From Litomosoides sigmodontis (taxonomy: Eukaryota > Nematoda > Chromadorea > Rhabditida > Onchocercidae), in assembly GCA_963070105.1 (NCBI GenBank), contig OY718807.1, positions 5,429,001 through 5,493,000 on the forward strand: DNA of 64,000 bases. Direction: 5' to 3'. This document shows positions 49,667 through 63,999 of this stretch, piece after piece (the first letter of the stretch is position 1; each line of letters opens with the position of its first letter). A program made the translations under genes and the position numbers. The notes beneath the pieces are model-generated. The model did no database searches. It worked only from the letters and a program-made list of their open reading frames with translations, and had not been told where the DNA came from.

Positions 49667-52327
49667 TTAACAGCTACTTGTAGCATTTACTTCCTCCTCG
49701 TCATCGGTAAGGGTGGAAAAAGTACGATATGATAACGGTGACAATACCGTTCGAACCTCCACGTCACGGCTAATACCGTTAATTCGTTGCGGATTTTTGC
49801 AAATGAGGAAAGGGACGTAGAACATTTTGCTGTGCAACAGTACAGATGAAGCAGAATGCAGCATTGGCAACCTGCAATGACCTTTAAGCGTTTATAATTA
49901 TCGCCTAGTGTTGTGAACGTTGGAAGCGCTTGTGATCAAAGCAGTAAAAACGGACCACGTTAGGATGTCAGTTAGCCGTGCGCCATTTTCGTGCTGACTG
50001 AGATGTATCTGCAACGCTTTCACAAACTGATCCTGTATTATCGATACCTTCCGGACATACACACTCCGAACCATTGACTTCCTCACATCAATGGTCATTT
50101 CATCTAAAGAACAAACAAACTGTCAGGTCAGGGCAATTTCATTTCGCATAGCAGCAGCTAATCTCTTACCTGTAACTGTAACAACTGATGTGTCGAGAGG
50201 AAAAAGTGCCATAACGCCTTTCCTACCGAATAATAATTCTACTGCTACTGCTATTACAACAAATTTTCATGGATTTAATTGTAATAAGTAACCGTTATCC
50301 TTCTCGTCTTACTTTTAATGAGAAATAAATTTCCAGAAACCACAACAACAAAATTAAAATTTAATGAAATTTGAATCATTCAAATGTAACAGACCACAAG
50401 TGTGAGGTGTGTAGTGTAACAGAGTGATAGCCTTCAGGCAAACGTAAGCTTCTAAGGTAATTTTTAAGCGACTGAATGAATGCAATAAAGCTGTGAACTT
50501 TTCCACCAAAGGTGAGGCCTCCCTGAAATGTAGCGTAAAGAGAAATTAAAAAGACAGCAATTACTGTTCAGATAATTAGCAGCCATCATTGTTATGTCAA
50601 AAATAGCAAAATGTCTAACTAAATTTGGTTTTGCACCAAATTCGTGCCAGTCTTGCATCGATCAAATTCTACAGTCTGCGTCCATCATAGAATTCGCCAG
50701 TGAAAATTTTTTAATTTTCAATTCTACAAACGCAAACAAACTTGTTGACATGCTCAAATGGTATATGCTTTCCCATCACAGCACACAATCGTTTCTGCAG
50801 CAACTGCAGGTTGACGGAGGAATCGACGAAGGATACTTCTTCGCTATCGTCGGTGGTTGTCGAACTAACCGGTAAGCTATCTTGACCGGACGATCGTGTT
50901 GAAGCAGCATAAAAGCAAGCCGACAGCAATACCTAAATTATATGATCTGAATTTAGAATATTATTAAAACAAAATAATTGTAAATGTATAGCATGTTTAG
51001 TAAGCGAGATGAACTGAAACGACACCGACCAGTTCAGCCCACCGTTGGGTCAGCAAATGCGTATGTACTTCAACAGGTAATTCATGGTAAAACGGTAGCA
51101 TCTTCGTCCACTCTACCAATTGTTCGACGATTTCGTCACCGATCCTTGACAACCGCTGATATGCGGGAATTGTTAGATCGTCACTATGTGGTCCAAATTG
51201 GTGTACGATTCGCAAACCTTTCAGATTGATTAATTTTTCGATATGATCTATTTCAATCAATTCCTAAAAAAGAATTTTTTTTGGTTCTCAAGGAAAAAAG
51301 GCTAATGAAATCTGCAAAAACGGTCAACGCTAAGCAAACTGGGGAATTTTAGTTGAAGTGCATGTGTGTGAATTGAAAATTCCGGAAAGAATAGAATAGA
51401 AGCAATAAAGAGCATCCAAATAATTACTGCCAAAAAATTTAGTTTTCTCTTTTCTTCTTTCTTTGTTTAAACTCACAAATTCGAACGGAAGCGGAAAGTG
51501 CTTACATGCCTGGCAATTGCTTTGGTAGAATAATTGAACTAATTACTTCATTTGAGATAAAGCTGTACAATTCGACGTATGAATTAATTGCTAATTTCAT
51601 TCTTTCGCATCCCTAAGGAAGTGTTGGGAGCAAACATTTTGCATTCAGATATATTGAATAGAAGAGATCACGGCAGTTTAAAATAATTAAATGATAGGAA
51701 TGAGAATGGTAACGCAGTGTGACAAGCTAAAACAGAACTGTAAGCGCAGCGGCTAGGATATCAATTCTGTTGCATTATCACTGATTTTCAGTTATCATTA
51801 CGCTCTCTTGCTTGTCTGTACGTGAAGTACTTCAGTACAGCTATTGCAGAAGGAGTGAAATGGAAATTGAAATTAGAATAGAACGGCTGGTTGGAAATCG
51901 GACAGATAAGCGACAGTGTCATTTCAGCACTTTACAGTTAAGGAAATGATAAGATGTCCTTGTGATCGACTTCTTACATTACATTAACGGTTAACTGATT
52001 GTCGGAATGAATTAGTACTTCACACACAGACGCACCGCCTTCTATATTAACTTAGTAGTTGACGGTAAGTCTCAATTGTCAGGTTCAGGGATTATCAAAG
52101 GCACTATTAATTATGATGCTGAAAATGTCGTTGTGAGATTTTCTGTGATTAATTCACTCATTTAAAAAAAAAATAAATGTAGTGGCGGCGAAATGAGTCC
52201 GAAAAAGTCTCAAGAATTATCGCCACCCATAAAACAAATAAAGTTCGGATAAGCAATAAGGACGACGAATCATTCTTCTATTTTTAATTATGAACAGTTG
52301 TTTTCATGAGACACGTTTAACCAGGGA

Positions 52328-52415
<88 letters not shown>

Positions 52416-55400
52416 GAGAGATTAATTCGACGCTAAGTGAAATCCGTTTCTTCCCTATCACAGATTTCTAGCTGTAAAATGCAAAAGGTTGCAGTTCCTT
52501 TGAATGTGAGACTAACATAGCGAGGACTGAGTTAATTAAAATTCACTGGCGAATTGCATCTTGCAAGAAAATCTTCATGTGGAAGTCGTTGAACTAATTT
52601 TTTTACCGTAAGATGAAATTAAATGAGAGTAAATTAGGATGACAGTAATAGTTTTTCAAATTAGAGCTATGCTTTCTTATGTTCGACCTATGCAAATAGC
52701 ACCGAAAGAAAATAACTGATAAAAGTCAGACACAGTTGTTAGCATGTCATTTCCATCTGATAATTAGCCGAAACGTAAATGCTACTAGAATGGTGTTGGA
52801 ATTGAAATAAAAAAGTTAAAAATTCAACTGCTACCTGTATGAGATTCTTGTTATGAGTAGGGAGAGGAGATCTGCTGAAGGTTACTCTACTACTACAGCC
52901 ACCGGTCGGCGGTACTTCTTCACTTCTGTTAGCACATTCCTTGGCCGACAAGTTAAGAGGTTCGATGCAAGGCTGCACATCGGGCGCTGATGTATTCAAC
53001 GGCGGACTCTGCAGCAGTATACGCCTCATTGTTCGTTGTTCTGGAGGAGTCTCTCTTGAAATAGTTCCGGAAGCACCTAACGGCGTTCCGCAAAGTGACG
53101 CGTTTTCTCGTAAGATACTTTCGCACAACGCTTGTAAACGCCTTGTCTTCTTGTATTTCAATTTATAAAGATTGTATATAGCACTTCCGTTTCGACCACC
53201 TGGCATTCGGTCTTCTCGTACCGCTTCAAATAACTTCTAATTATTATTATTATCACTGTTTCTTCCTTTGAGGTATCTAAAGAAGTGATGGATTTGTTTT
53301 TCTTCTACCAGTTCATCGTTACAATAAGTATTCAACGAACTGCATTATTCGAATTGAAATGATAAAACACAGGAAGTGCTAACCTTCAAGAACCATACCC
53401 TGTTGTAGACATTTCTGAAATCGACAAAACTGACATCGATTCCTCTGTTCCTTGGTCATTGGGCAGCTACCGGTACCACTAACGCATGTGTAGACACGTT
53501 TGTTCTGCACCGTTCTCTTGAAGAAACCCTTGCACCTGAAAGCCAAGTTTACTTCACCTCTTGAAGTAATTTCGGAACCAAATCTTTCCTTGTCCCATCT
53601 GCCGTGAAAATGAAAAGAAGAAAAGGAAAAGTTATTTGTAAATACGTTTTCAAGCTGACATTTAAGTAAACATACTGCGAATAAACAATGTTATTTTTAC
53701 CTTAGTTATTCTTAAGCAAATAATTCAATCTCTTACTTTGAAATAGTAATTTAAATTTAAGAAAATTATGCGTTAACTATAAATTTTTGTAATGATTCTT
53801 TGCAAGGTGTTAGAGAGAGAACGCTGAATGCAAATGTCAACTGTTTGAGTAGTAGTGAGTACCGATACAAAAAATAAGGAATGGTACGAAGTGAGATGTC
53901 GTGATGACCGGTTTTATAGGGCATTTTTAAAAAGAGGAAATGAAATGATTCCGATAAAATGGGTCAACATCAAACTGCGTTTTAAGAGGTTATCTAAAGG
54001 CATCAAATATAATACCAATGCATAAGCAGTCGTTTAAGTTTATTTATTTTTATTTCACACATTCACCTAATTCCCAACCTTTGATGAACCTCCTGAGAAG
54101 AGCATCATGTTGCATTTGCAAATAATTTGAAATACAATTTCGAACTGTAAACATAGCAATTGCAAGGAAGTATTTCTCAGCAGTTATTCCTTAATGGATT
54201 AAAATAGATGGATTACCGCAATGTGGTGGATTACTTCCTCAGTAATAGGGAAAATGAAATTTACAATAGCTAATTAGCAAGCTTTAAACAATCTCACTCA
54301 GCTTTACCCCTTTCACTTACATAAGCCGTCAACCATAGCTTATTTTGTTCAACTGCAAAGTACTGAACTCTTTCTTCTTCACTCACTCTAACATTTTTTT
54401 AAATTATTTCTTACTAGCCATTTACATTTCTGGCTGTATCCTAAAGTGCTTTTATCCAATTAGTCGTATTAGTATGTTACGTGAGCGAACCTTGTCGGTA
54501 GAGTTACCGAATTGTTCGTTTTCTAACTCGCCTAGCTTCTCAAAACTAAGTTAGAAGGGACTAACAGAATGCAAGACAGTTCACGTTCTACCTCCAAATC
54601 GCTCGCAGCACGCACTATTTCTGATATCGTACAACACTTCTCCCACACGTATCCTTGCATCTTTCACTGATAGAAGGCAGGCGTGCGGGGGCGAAAAGAG
54701 GACGATGTATGAGCTGATGCACAGCCATATGATGAGAAGAGTATTCACGACACATTATGGAAGTGTAGTATTTTATAAATTAAGAACAAAACCTTTGATG
54801 AAATGTAGCAGCTTATTAATGAAGCATTTGTGTGAAGAAGTGTGTGTGTGTGTGTGTGTGTGTTCATTGAAAGAATGTTCTCATACCTATAGAGATCTGA
54901 CTATTAATTCATTTTATTTATTGGCACAATAAAGTACTTCAACGAAATGTTTCCAGACCTACGAAAAGGTTTGCCGTAAGTTACAGTTAGCTAAATTACA
55001 AATTCTTAAAACAGGAAGTGCCAGGATGGAAATTAATTCCCTTGTTGAATTTTCAAAAATTTTTTGCTTAAATCGGAAATATGCATGTTTTGGGGTTGTG
55101 TTTGAGTGGTGAGAGCCACTCGTGGCAGTGAAATGAAGAAATTCGGCAGTATGTGCCTATATTTAACTGACCTTAATTCAGACCGCGTCGCCTGAAAGAG
55201 TGAACAAACATCTAGTTTTATCGCTCTATGAACTTCCATCTTATCAACCTTGGCGCACACACAAAAAAATTCTGTTTTTAAGGTGATGGCCTCAAAAAAA
55301 AAGGGTGGAAAAGAGAGAAAGAGAGAAGAAATTTCGTCATAACAAAAAATCTGATCTGATACTCTATTTCAATTAAGACACGCACGCTTCTTTTTTTTAG

Positions 55401-58400
55401 ATAAATTAGCCTCACCGCCATCACCAATTAACGCCACGACTAATTACTTATTGATGTTGTAAGTTAAAACAAGAAGTCCTTAATGAACGACTTCTTAATC
55501 CAATTTATGAGATGGAATCAAATAACTGTCACACATGATCATAGTGATCAAGCAGCAACATCTGGCAATTTTTCGGACATCTGCCATTATTATTTACATC
55601 GATCAATTCCTATACCTCTTAGACAAAGCTTCAATTACTTATAGAGGCTTACTTATATAACCTATAAGCTAGAAGCTTATCAAAATTTCATCCTGAATTC
55701 ATTAAAAAATTCGTGCTTATAGGAGGAGCTGTGTGACTAATTAATTTGAACAGTACGATCGGTTACAAAGAATATAATTTACTTGGTGAATAACTTTTTA
55801 TATTCCTATTATGTCTTACTTATAACTTCAATATTTAACATTTTCACACGGAAGTGATTCGATCAGAAACGTCAAATTCAACAGCGCAATTTAGTTGCCG
55901 TCATTAGAAATTGAAACAACAAAATCCTTCAAATTTATAATTTGCAAATTAAACATATGCACGACGCCTTCAACAACAACTCGAATTCGCCTCCACTTTA
56001 TTAACATACGCATAATTAACATTTATTAATTAATCTGTTAGCTTTTCGCTCAGATCTCACATTTCTTGAAAGCCTTACTTAAATGAAGCCTTACCCTTCA
56101 CATGTGTAAATGCCGTAATGTAGTCCTGATGATTTGTCAGCACAAATAGCGCATAGTAATGGATCGTCGTCTAAGTAATCGGTCATAAGTGCTGCAGTAA
56201 ATTCTCCTGAACGATGTCCATCTGCTCGTCCATTCCATGTAAACGTCGTTTCAGATCCGTTTGACTGAGCTAAACAATCAAACATTATTTCTATAAAACA
56301 GAATATCTGTAATTTCTACAATCAACAAATGTAAAATTTTTTGACAAAAATAAACTAACAAAATTTTTTTAAAAAGCAATTACACTTAACAAAGGTTTGG
56401 CTTTAATACTATAATATATTCAGGCATGCTAATAATACTAGTATTACGTCACACAGCATTGTAAATTAGACTGATTTAAAAAATACCACGGGAGAGACAT
56501 GAAAGTTTTGAAATTATTAAATAATATTTTATTCTTTTAGAAATATAAATAACAAAGTAAAGTAAGTAGTAAGTAATGATGTCGTATCAGATAAGGGAAG
56601 AAATTTCGCTGTGAACCTGATGCCAACGATGGACTGCTCATATTGGAGCTTACGACGGTAGTGTTTGGTTCCACGCTGTAATGGCTTAACCAGGAGAATT
56701 TATTGGAACTTTGATCAGATCCAGTTTTCCTCGTTGTCGTTATGCGATCTTTCTGCGACGTGCTGGATTGCGACGTTCTTGAGCACGATGTTTCCACACT
56801 TTGGGGTGAATCAGGGCTTAAAACTTTTTTTAATTTTTATTTCTCACAATTATTCATGCACTTGTTGTGGATGAGAAATTTTTGAACTAGGCAGTATGTG
56901 TTAATAATGATTTCAAAGGCAGGTTAGAAATTGAATATGCAATTTGAGCACTTTAATTGATATCAAAATTTATTATAATTTATCGGTTTATGAATTTTCC
57001 AGTTTGCAATTGCAAATTAAATTGCAATTATTAAAAATCATAAAGCTATTAGATAACAATAAGTGTTTAAAGGTGTACCGAAAATACTTAATACAAAATT
57101 TGAAAAGCATTAGAATTAGAATTGACGCATCCATTTGGAAACTCTCCTACAGCTCAAAAAACATTGGAAACTCCTTGTACTTTTAATAGCCAAATACCAA
57201 TAAGCTATGCAATAAAATGTCAAGCAAGCTTGATAAATTGTGAAATTTAAATTTTTAAAGTAAAAAGAAGGAGTTTTTGGCATTAGACAATGTCTGGAAT
57301 ACAAAGCATCATCCACCGTTCCAGGTCAACAGTAAATGATGCCTAATACTTCCAGTATATTCTTCTCTTTCAGTGTTTTTGTCCTTGCTGCCCTTTTGAA
57401 ACAAGTTTTCGGCGTATTTTAAAACAGACTGAGTTGGGTGATCTGGAAACCCAAGGCACTGTCGCGACAGTACAAGGACATATAAGATTCTTTGGCTTTG
57501 CCAAGGTCATCTTCCTCACTTCTTCCTCAAGAATAAATCATCCTTTTCAAAATTAGCTCAGTTATTGTTTAGCATTTCAATTACAAATTCTAAGTCTGAG
57601 TGATGACCGCTTGAATTCAGTTTAGGAGTAAAAATACCAAAGGCTAACAGTTTAAAGTGATATGTTAAACCGATTAACAAGAAAATGCTAATTCTTACTT
57701 AAAGCATTGAGTGAAATGGGCGGCAACGGCCTCTGAATTAGCATATGGTCGAATAAAAAGCTAACTATTTAAGGCCTTCCACACTGTTCGTAAACTTAAT
57801 TGATCGTAAATATGATAAAAATTAACTTCCTAAATTGGATAATTATTATTTTTGTTTCTATAAAGATGCTAAAAATCAACTTTGTCAATGAGATTGATTT
57901 GAAATGGCTTTTTATAATTTAGGAAAAATATAATTAACATGAAATATAGCGAACCTGCATTGCTCCTTCCGAATTGTTTTGCTCGTTTCCGGATCCCATC
58001 CTATCCGATTTGTTGCTGCAGTAAGAGTAACCGGATTGCTGATTAAAGCTGTGCTTGGCGACAGCGAATGTGAGCTAGGAAGAATGGGTGGTCGAGTGAT
58101 CTGCGCTATTTGGTGCAGATCAAAACCATGACCCATTTGTGTTAAGTAGTAAGTATATAGTGTGAAGGGATCGGCAGGTGTTGTATGCGAATAAGGCCTG
58201 AAATACTCATCAGCCACATTTCCAAAAGATAAAGCAATGCACGTGTCGAAAGTGTTGGAATAAAAATGATAACCAATCACTCCGTACTTACTTGATAGGT
58301 TGAGGATGTACAATAATGGGATGAGCTACTCTGGCGGATGTGGACGAGGTGATGACAGGTGATCGGAATGCTGACGTCGGCTCCGTGTTCATGACTTCCT

Positions 58401-58455
58401 CAACGGGCCTATTCTCGTTTCTTCCCTCCTCAGCACCTGACCACTTTCCCTTAAC
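49667..58455 (-). CDS. nhr-91: Nuclear hormone receptor, NR6A1/HR4/NHR-91 type, at least 11 exons, N-terminus open
   Basis: Exons in coding order: 58455-58292, 58197-57955, 56816-56617, 56269-56095, 53535-53384, 53223-52835, 51263-51030, 50932-50738, 50522-50444, 50103-49956 and 49871-49667; phases close, giving at least 727 aa. The A/B region is Ser/Thr/Pro-rich. The DNA-binding domain has two C4 fingers: [14 protein letters not shown] to [13 protein letters not shown] (P-box CEGCKG), then [10 protein letters not shown] to [14 protein letters not shown]. The extension [12 protein letters not shown]...[10 protein letters not shown] is diagnostic of the NR6A1 (GCNF)/Drosophila HR4/NHR-91 group. 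The ligand-binding domain includes [31 protein letters not shown] and [19 protein letters not shown]. The receptor is a nuclear transcription factor; HR4 acts in ecdysone-timed development in insects. A 2.6-kb intron splits the DNA-binding domain inside the P-box. No start Met is assigned; candidate upstream exons lie at 61.5 and 63.9 kb. Exons 50932-50444 are the least sure. Confidence 0.88.
52329..52410. repeat. (TG)41 microsatellite
   Basis: Uninterrupted TG run of 82 bases inside the receptor intron between 52835 and 51263. Confidence 0.98.
54841..54862. repeat. (TG)11 microsatellite
   Basis: Short TG run in the large DNA-binding-domain intron of the receptor gene. Confidence 0.95.
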
Positions 58456-61400
58456 CTATAATTTGAGCATATCAGAGAGAAGCATTAGTTGTCGATGTAT
58501 CTCTTCTTTTCAAGTTGAAAAAAACACTGCTAATCTTTGAGGATAGACTCGTCAAGCCAAAAAATATTCCTTACTTCTTTATGGGATCATTTGAGGGAAT
58601 GCATTCCTGTCGGATACAAAAATTTTGATAAACAATATTTTAAATGATGGAATTTGCAATGGAAAGGATAGCGCGTCGTCATAGTACTGTCATATTAGAA
58701 ACCAAATTTTCATATTTAAATTTAATAACTTTAAACGTGACGCATGAGAAGACATGCACACAAACAGGATTTGTGAGACTTAACTGATATGGTGATCAAA
58801 GGGAGGGGCGTAGCATTAGAATTATGGAGAAAGCTTTGTTCGAAAAGGCTTTAATTTTCAGGCGCTTTTCTTAATCACTACTGATTATGAAGAATTGTTG
58901 CAGTTAAGTCTTCTTGGATTGAATCAAAATTGTTAATTCATCTATTCATTAATTTAATATAAATCATTTTTAATAACAGTGTTTCAGTTAAGATTTTGTC
59001 ATTATCAATAATTTGTTACAATCAGATCAATATCAACATGCTGAAATTCTTTGACAAAGAATAACAGTGGCAGTATTCTTATATCAGCCGATATTTGAAA
59101 TGTAAAGTTAGAATTTAACCGATTTGGATACATCGGTTTCTTCACTGATTTAGATATGATAGTTATGTGTATCACTCGGCTATTTAGTTTGGATTAAAAA
59201 TGACGCGTGGGAAATTGGGCGAAAATTTAAATCCAATGAAGTCGAGGAGGTAGAGTTGAATTTTAATAAAATTGATAAGCAATAGGATTGGAAGAGGCAT
59301 ACTTTTGAAGGATGGCAGATAGGTGGACAGGTGCAGTGCGTCTAAACACGTAAGGAAGGTTTTGGGGGTCATATTTTACAAAGATGAACGCTCTAGATGA
59401 ATTTTCCAAGCAAAAAAAAGAAATTCTGTCAGTGACGGTAGGCATATAATTTTGTGGTCCGACACAATCCTCCGTAGGCGATCGTTTCGTTCACGGGGGG
59501 AAAGGGTGGAGAAGTAGGCATCTGGAGCGGTATCATGATGAGACAGGTGGAGTTGTCCATTGTTGTCACCATCACCAGGAAAGGCCGGCCGGTCGTGGCT
59601 GGCTGGACCTTCCGAGGACAGCGACAGGGAAGATATATGTAGGCCGACCGTGATGTGGCGCAATTGGGCTCAAGAGATGGGAGGCGGGGTATTAGGATAG
59701 AGGAAAAGGAGAGGTCAGAAGGGGCACACAGAATAGGGTGCGTAACACCTATTTAGGGAAGGCGTGGGGGTATTTATGCGTGGAGCCATGCTACAATCGT
59801 GGAAATTGGGTGACCAACACATTCCGAGAGCTCTCTCTCTCTCCACTTCCATCATCCCTTCCTTCCTACTCTGTTTTTCGAATTCTTTAATAAATCTTCT
59901 GCTGTGAAACACCCCGACACTCTTCCCACAAAAAAATGCGCCACTGGATAGAGAGGATATGTGTGGGAAGCGATGTTTTCCTTGCGCTACAACACTCATA
60001 CTTCCGCGCTTCCCGCTTCCACCTTCACGGATGACAGACGTGAGGAGGAGTTAGGAGGAAAGAAGGAAGTCAAGTCAGGTCATTTATCGCTCACCCACAG
60101 CTTGAAGAGGTGTTGCTGCATCGAATGAAGTCCCAAGGAGCTGTCCGTCACCTTCAGTAAACATAATGAAGCAATCAGATCAGATCAGACCGAATCGTCC
60201 ACCTATTCAGGACTTATTCAATTGCAATGACAAAAGGAACATAATGGATGAAATGTTGCGTCTGAGAGTGTGAATAAAAATTCAATTGGATGTGTGAAAA
60301 AATTGAGGTCGTACACATACATATTTATTTGGTTATATAATCGGCAGAAGACAACAACTGGTCGACCTCGACCGGTCCTATCGACCTATTACCTTTACCA
60401 TTACGACTCCTCCCAAATCTGCTGACCAGCGGCCATCATCCTTTATCTGGCAATAAGCGAATGTCTTCAAAAATATGCATATAGATCTTTATTGAAGAGG
60501 ATTCGCAAATTCGATGCGCAACCCATTTCGAAAAATAGATACCCTTCAATTGTTGCGTCCCGAAAGATGTAGGGCGATAATGCAATGTTGGGAAGTGGGT
60601 CGGGTCAGGTGGTGTCGTGCCCCTGTGGAAGGCACCGTGGACGACCTATTTATTTACGCACCTCACCCATAACTGAAAAGAGGTGAACCCTTTTTGGGAT
60701 TATATGAAAACGCGAATCCTTAATTTTGTACTTTTTTTGCTTCCAATCTTATTTCTTCAACTGATCTCAGATTGAAATGATAAATTATTACAACAAAAAT
60801 TAAATGTTCCAATTAAACGCCAAGTAAAGTAAGATTTTTGAAGTGAGGGGAACAGTTCGATGGAAAGGCCTAAAAAAAGGAAGTAAAAGGAAGAATATAG
60901 CTCATTTCAATCCTTGCTAATTCTAAAGATATTACTTAGAATTTATCAGGGAAACCAATTATAAAATGTTGATCGAATTAAAATTTACAGTTTTTTTTCA
61001 AATTTCTTTCTAATGAAGCGATAGTGCAATGGATGAAGCGAAAAATACAGATACCATCTCATTTAAATGAAAATATGAATTTTCGTGAACAAAATTGAGC
61101 GAGTTAATTGAACAAATTGCCGCTTGAAATAAAACAGAGAAAATAAAATAAAAAATAAACAAAAAAGGAAATAAAACAATGATTTCAAACAATTTTAAAC
61201 AATTCCTGCATGGTTTGCAGAAGTTGAAATTAAATCAAAATTGTTATATTTTTCTCCATCATAATAAGCAATGGATATCACAGAGGGAGTGAGAAAGAGG
61301 GAGAAGTGAGAGAATAAACATACTGAGAGGATAACTTCCCTGGAAAGGTATGAAAATTAATTTAAGCAATGAGTAAATTGGTGATGAAGCGGTGGAAATG

Positions 61401-63835
61401 ATACAGTTGAAAGAAGTGGAAACCGTGGGAATACCAGAGAAAGAAGTACGCGGAAAACGTGTAGGAAGGATGATTCCATGGAGTGGCGGTGATGGTTGGC
61501 TGTCCAGAAGATTGGACTGGACAGACATGACGGATGAATCCATCTATTCGTCCACCATTCATAGAAGTGATGCTGACCGACCTCTATGTAACCTCATTTC
61601 CATGAAAGTACTAATCCTGATTCCTGTTCCACCACTTACCACTACCACCGTTACGAACGTATCGGGTACCGTTAGGTAAAAATTAAAATTGGAAATAAGA
61701 AAAGATACGCAATAACAGATTGGCCTGAATCATAACGGCGTACGAATCCAATACTAAGTTCTGATAAATGAACTAAGTAATTAATTAGAAAGTGAAAAGT
61801 GCAGTTCGCTCGACGAATAAGTTTAGAAGAATTACACGGATTTTGGAAATAGAATAATTCATGCATTTTCAGCTTCGTTGATCACTTCTGTCTAAGCATT
61901 GCTAAGTGACATTGAACTAGATTAGCGAGTGCTAATTGGAGAATGTGTCAGTGAAATAGCTGATATCAAGCAGATATTTCAAAGCTTGCTTTTATTTTGA
62001 ATTTTACTAAAAAATTCCATTAAGAAATATTTAAAAAAAGAAAATAAAAACATCCAACCGCTCGACAATCCGTTACTGATAAATTCATATCGTAAAGAGG
62101 ACGGTTGACGTTTGAAATCGTACGTTTCCTTTACGATTTTCCACTAATCTCCACAGCAAAAAATCAATTTTCCTTGATAAATGAATTATTATTCTCATAA
62201 TTCTGGAGTAACTTACGGACAATAATTCAATTCTCTAGTAATTCTCAAATGGCAATAACACGTTTTTAATATATTTCAGTAAGACAGCAAACGTTCAAAA
62301 CCTGTCCAGAAAGCGCTGTTTGAGTTGAATTTATTACTTACTTCCTTTACCTGAATATTCTATACGTGGGGGTGGCGTTTTAAGTACTCTTGATTGTTCA
62401 TTCTCTAATCACTTTGTATTAATTGAAATAAATATTAGCAACAAAGAAGTATAAAAATTTAAATGATGAACTTGCCTATGAATGGCGGTACTGGTAATGG
62501 CTGAAGCATCTGAATGTTTATTCAATTGACAAAATTGTAACAAAAGAGAAGTGTTTGAAAAAGATATGAAAATTTTTTGAGCGTTACTATCAAGTGATAA
62601 GATTTAAAGTTAAAATTCAAGGAGTTGGAAATTTGTTAGAGTGAGAGAGAGAGAGAGAAAGGACTGGGAAAAGGGAATGGGAAGGAAGGATGGAGAAGGT
62701 ACTTTCTCTTGTATTAGCAAGTTCCCCTCGATTTAACACGGGGGATATTATTTAATGTCAAAAGGTTGCAAAAGATGTCGCGACCCCTGCGCTCCGCTGT
62801 CATCTGGTATGTCAAAGTCGTGCGCACAAATCACCAGCATTCAATCACCAGTGATGGTTGGAAAAGGGAAGGTTATCCAGGTCAGTGGGCTACTGGCGCA
62901 TCCTACAAAATACCTTCTCACATTTCATCATCATTTTCCAGACAAATCTCAAGATCATGTGAAACTTTGTCATAAAATTACATTTCGAACTGTTTCTGTT
63001 CAATTGCTTCCAATAAGCGGCGGATCTGTCCTTTCATCTCTGTGCCTTTTAACAATGAAAAACGTTTACTCTTCTAGTCAGATCATATCGCAACTTAGGA
63101 AATCAATTGTTCTAAAGGTGTGTGTGTGACATTTAAATAAATTCAAAAAAAATTATGGTAAATTGGAAAATTATAATTCGCTAAAGATGCGACAAAATGC
63201 TCATGCACTGCGTCGAAGTGTCTCGCATTCTGCAAAAAGAAATTTGCGACATTCAAAAGTTGCTGATTTCTGTGAGTGCGATGTTTGCAGCTGCAACGTA
63301 CAATTCATGCCATTTATTAAAAGATGAAGTATCACAGTGAAAATCACAAAATCAAAAATACGACGACCCAAAGCATAGAAAACACCTGACGTAAGTACAG
63401 TTTTAGCACTGAAACTTGTTTGATCACGTGGACTATTCCTAGGCACTTAATTTCAGTAATAACTACCTAACAATGAGTCAATGTCTAATCACAAGTGAAG
63501 CTTTAAAAAAGGATGAAACGATGAAATTAGTTCATTTCAAGTTAATTTTAACTAACCAGAAGACGACGTGAAAAAGATTTAGTTAATTGTTGACAGTTAA
63601 GCGAAAACTGTACATTAATTTAATGTTTGAAATTTAATTGAAGCTAGAGGAAAGGTGAAAAGAAGAGAAGACATTTTGCAAGAAATAAATGCAATTCTCC
63701 TCCTTCAACGCCGTTAAATGACCTGATAGAGTATGCCACAACGAAGCTATCATACTTCTGTAGTTTATCATGAAAGGAACGACAGGGTAGCTGCTAAATG
63801 TATCAGAATGTTGCATAAGAAAATAGAAGTGACAG
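58456..63835. other. Upstream region or first introns of the receptor gene
   Basis: 5.4 kb with unusually GC-rich patches at about 59450-60100 and 60330-60660. Minus frames at 59376-59663 and 61543 downward (MDSSVMSVQSNLLDSQPSPP) look Ser/Pro-rich and could be A/B-domain exons; the latter has a phase-0 donor that would fit the exon at 58455. None is proven. A GA run is at 62642-62658. Confidence 0.4.
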
Positions 63836-63999
63836 GTGGAGCCGTGGAAGTGGTCCGATGGTCAATCGGACTGTCATCATTGCTACTATCAGTGACAGTG
63901 CTCTGCGATGATATCACATTGCCGCTTCCTGATGCTGCACATTGTTGCGCTTCTCGACCACAGGCTTCTTCTTCCCAATTCGAAATTGCTTTATCTTTG
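63836..63999 (-). CDS. Partial open exon at the right edge
   Basis: The minus-strand frame is open from the window edge to a possible donor (cct/gtcact) near 63836. It reads as polar, Ser/Thr/Asp-rich sequence (GSGNVISSQSTVTDSSND, then HRTTSTAPP). Composition resembles a nuclear receptor A/B region, and the phase-0 end fits the receptor exon at 58455, so it may be an upstream exon of that gene; it may equally belong to a different gene. No domain recognised. Confidence 0.35.

Noticed and set aside
62755..63129. 124-codon plus frame with several Cys
   Set aside because: Two overlapping frames are equally open, with no domain, splice signal or start context.
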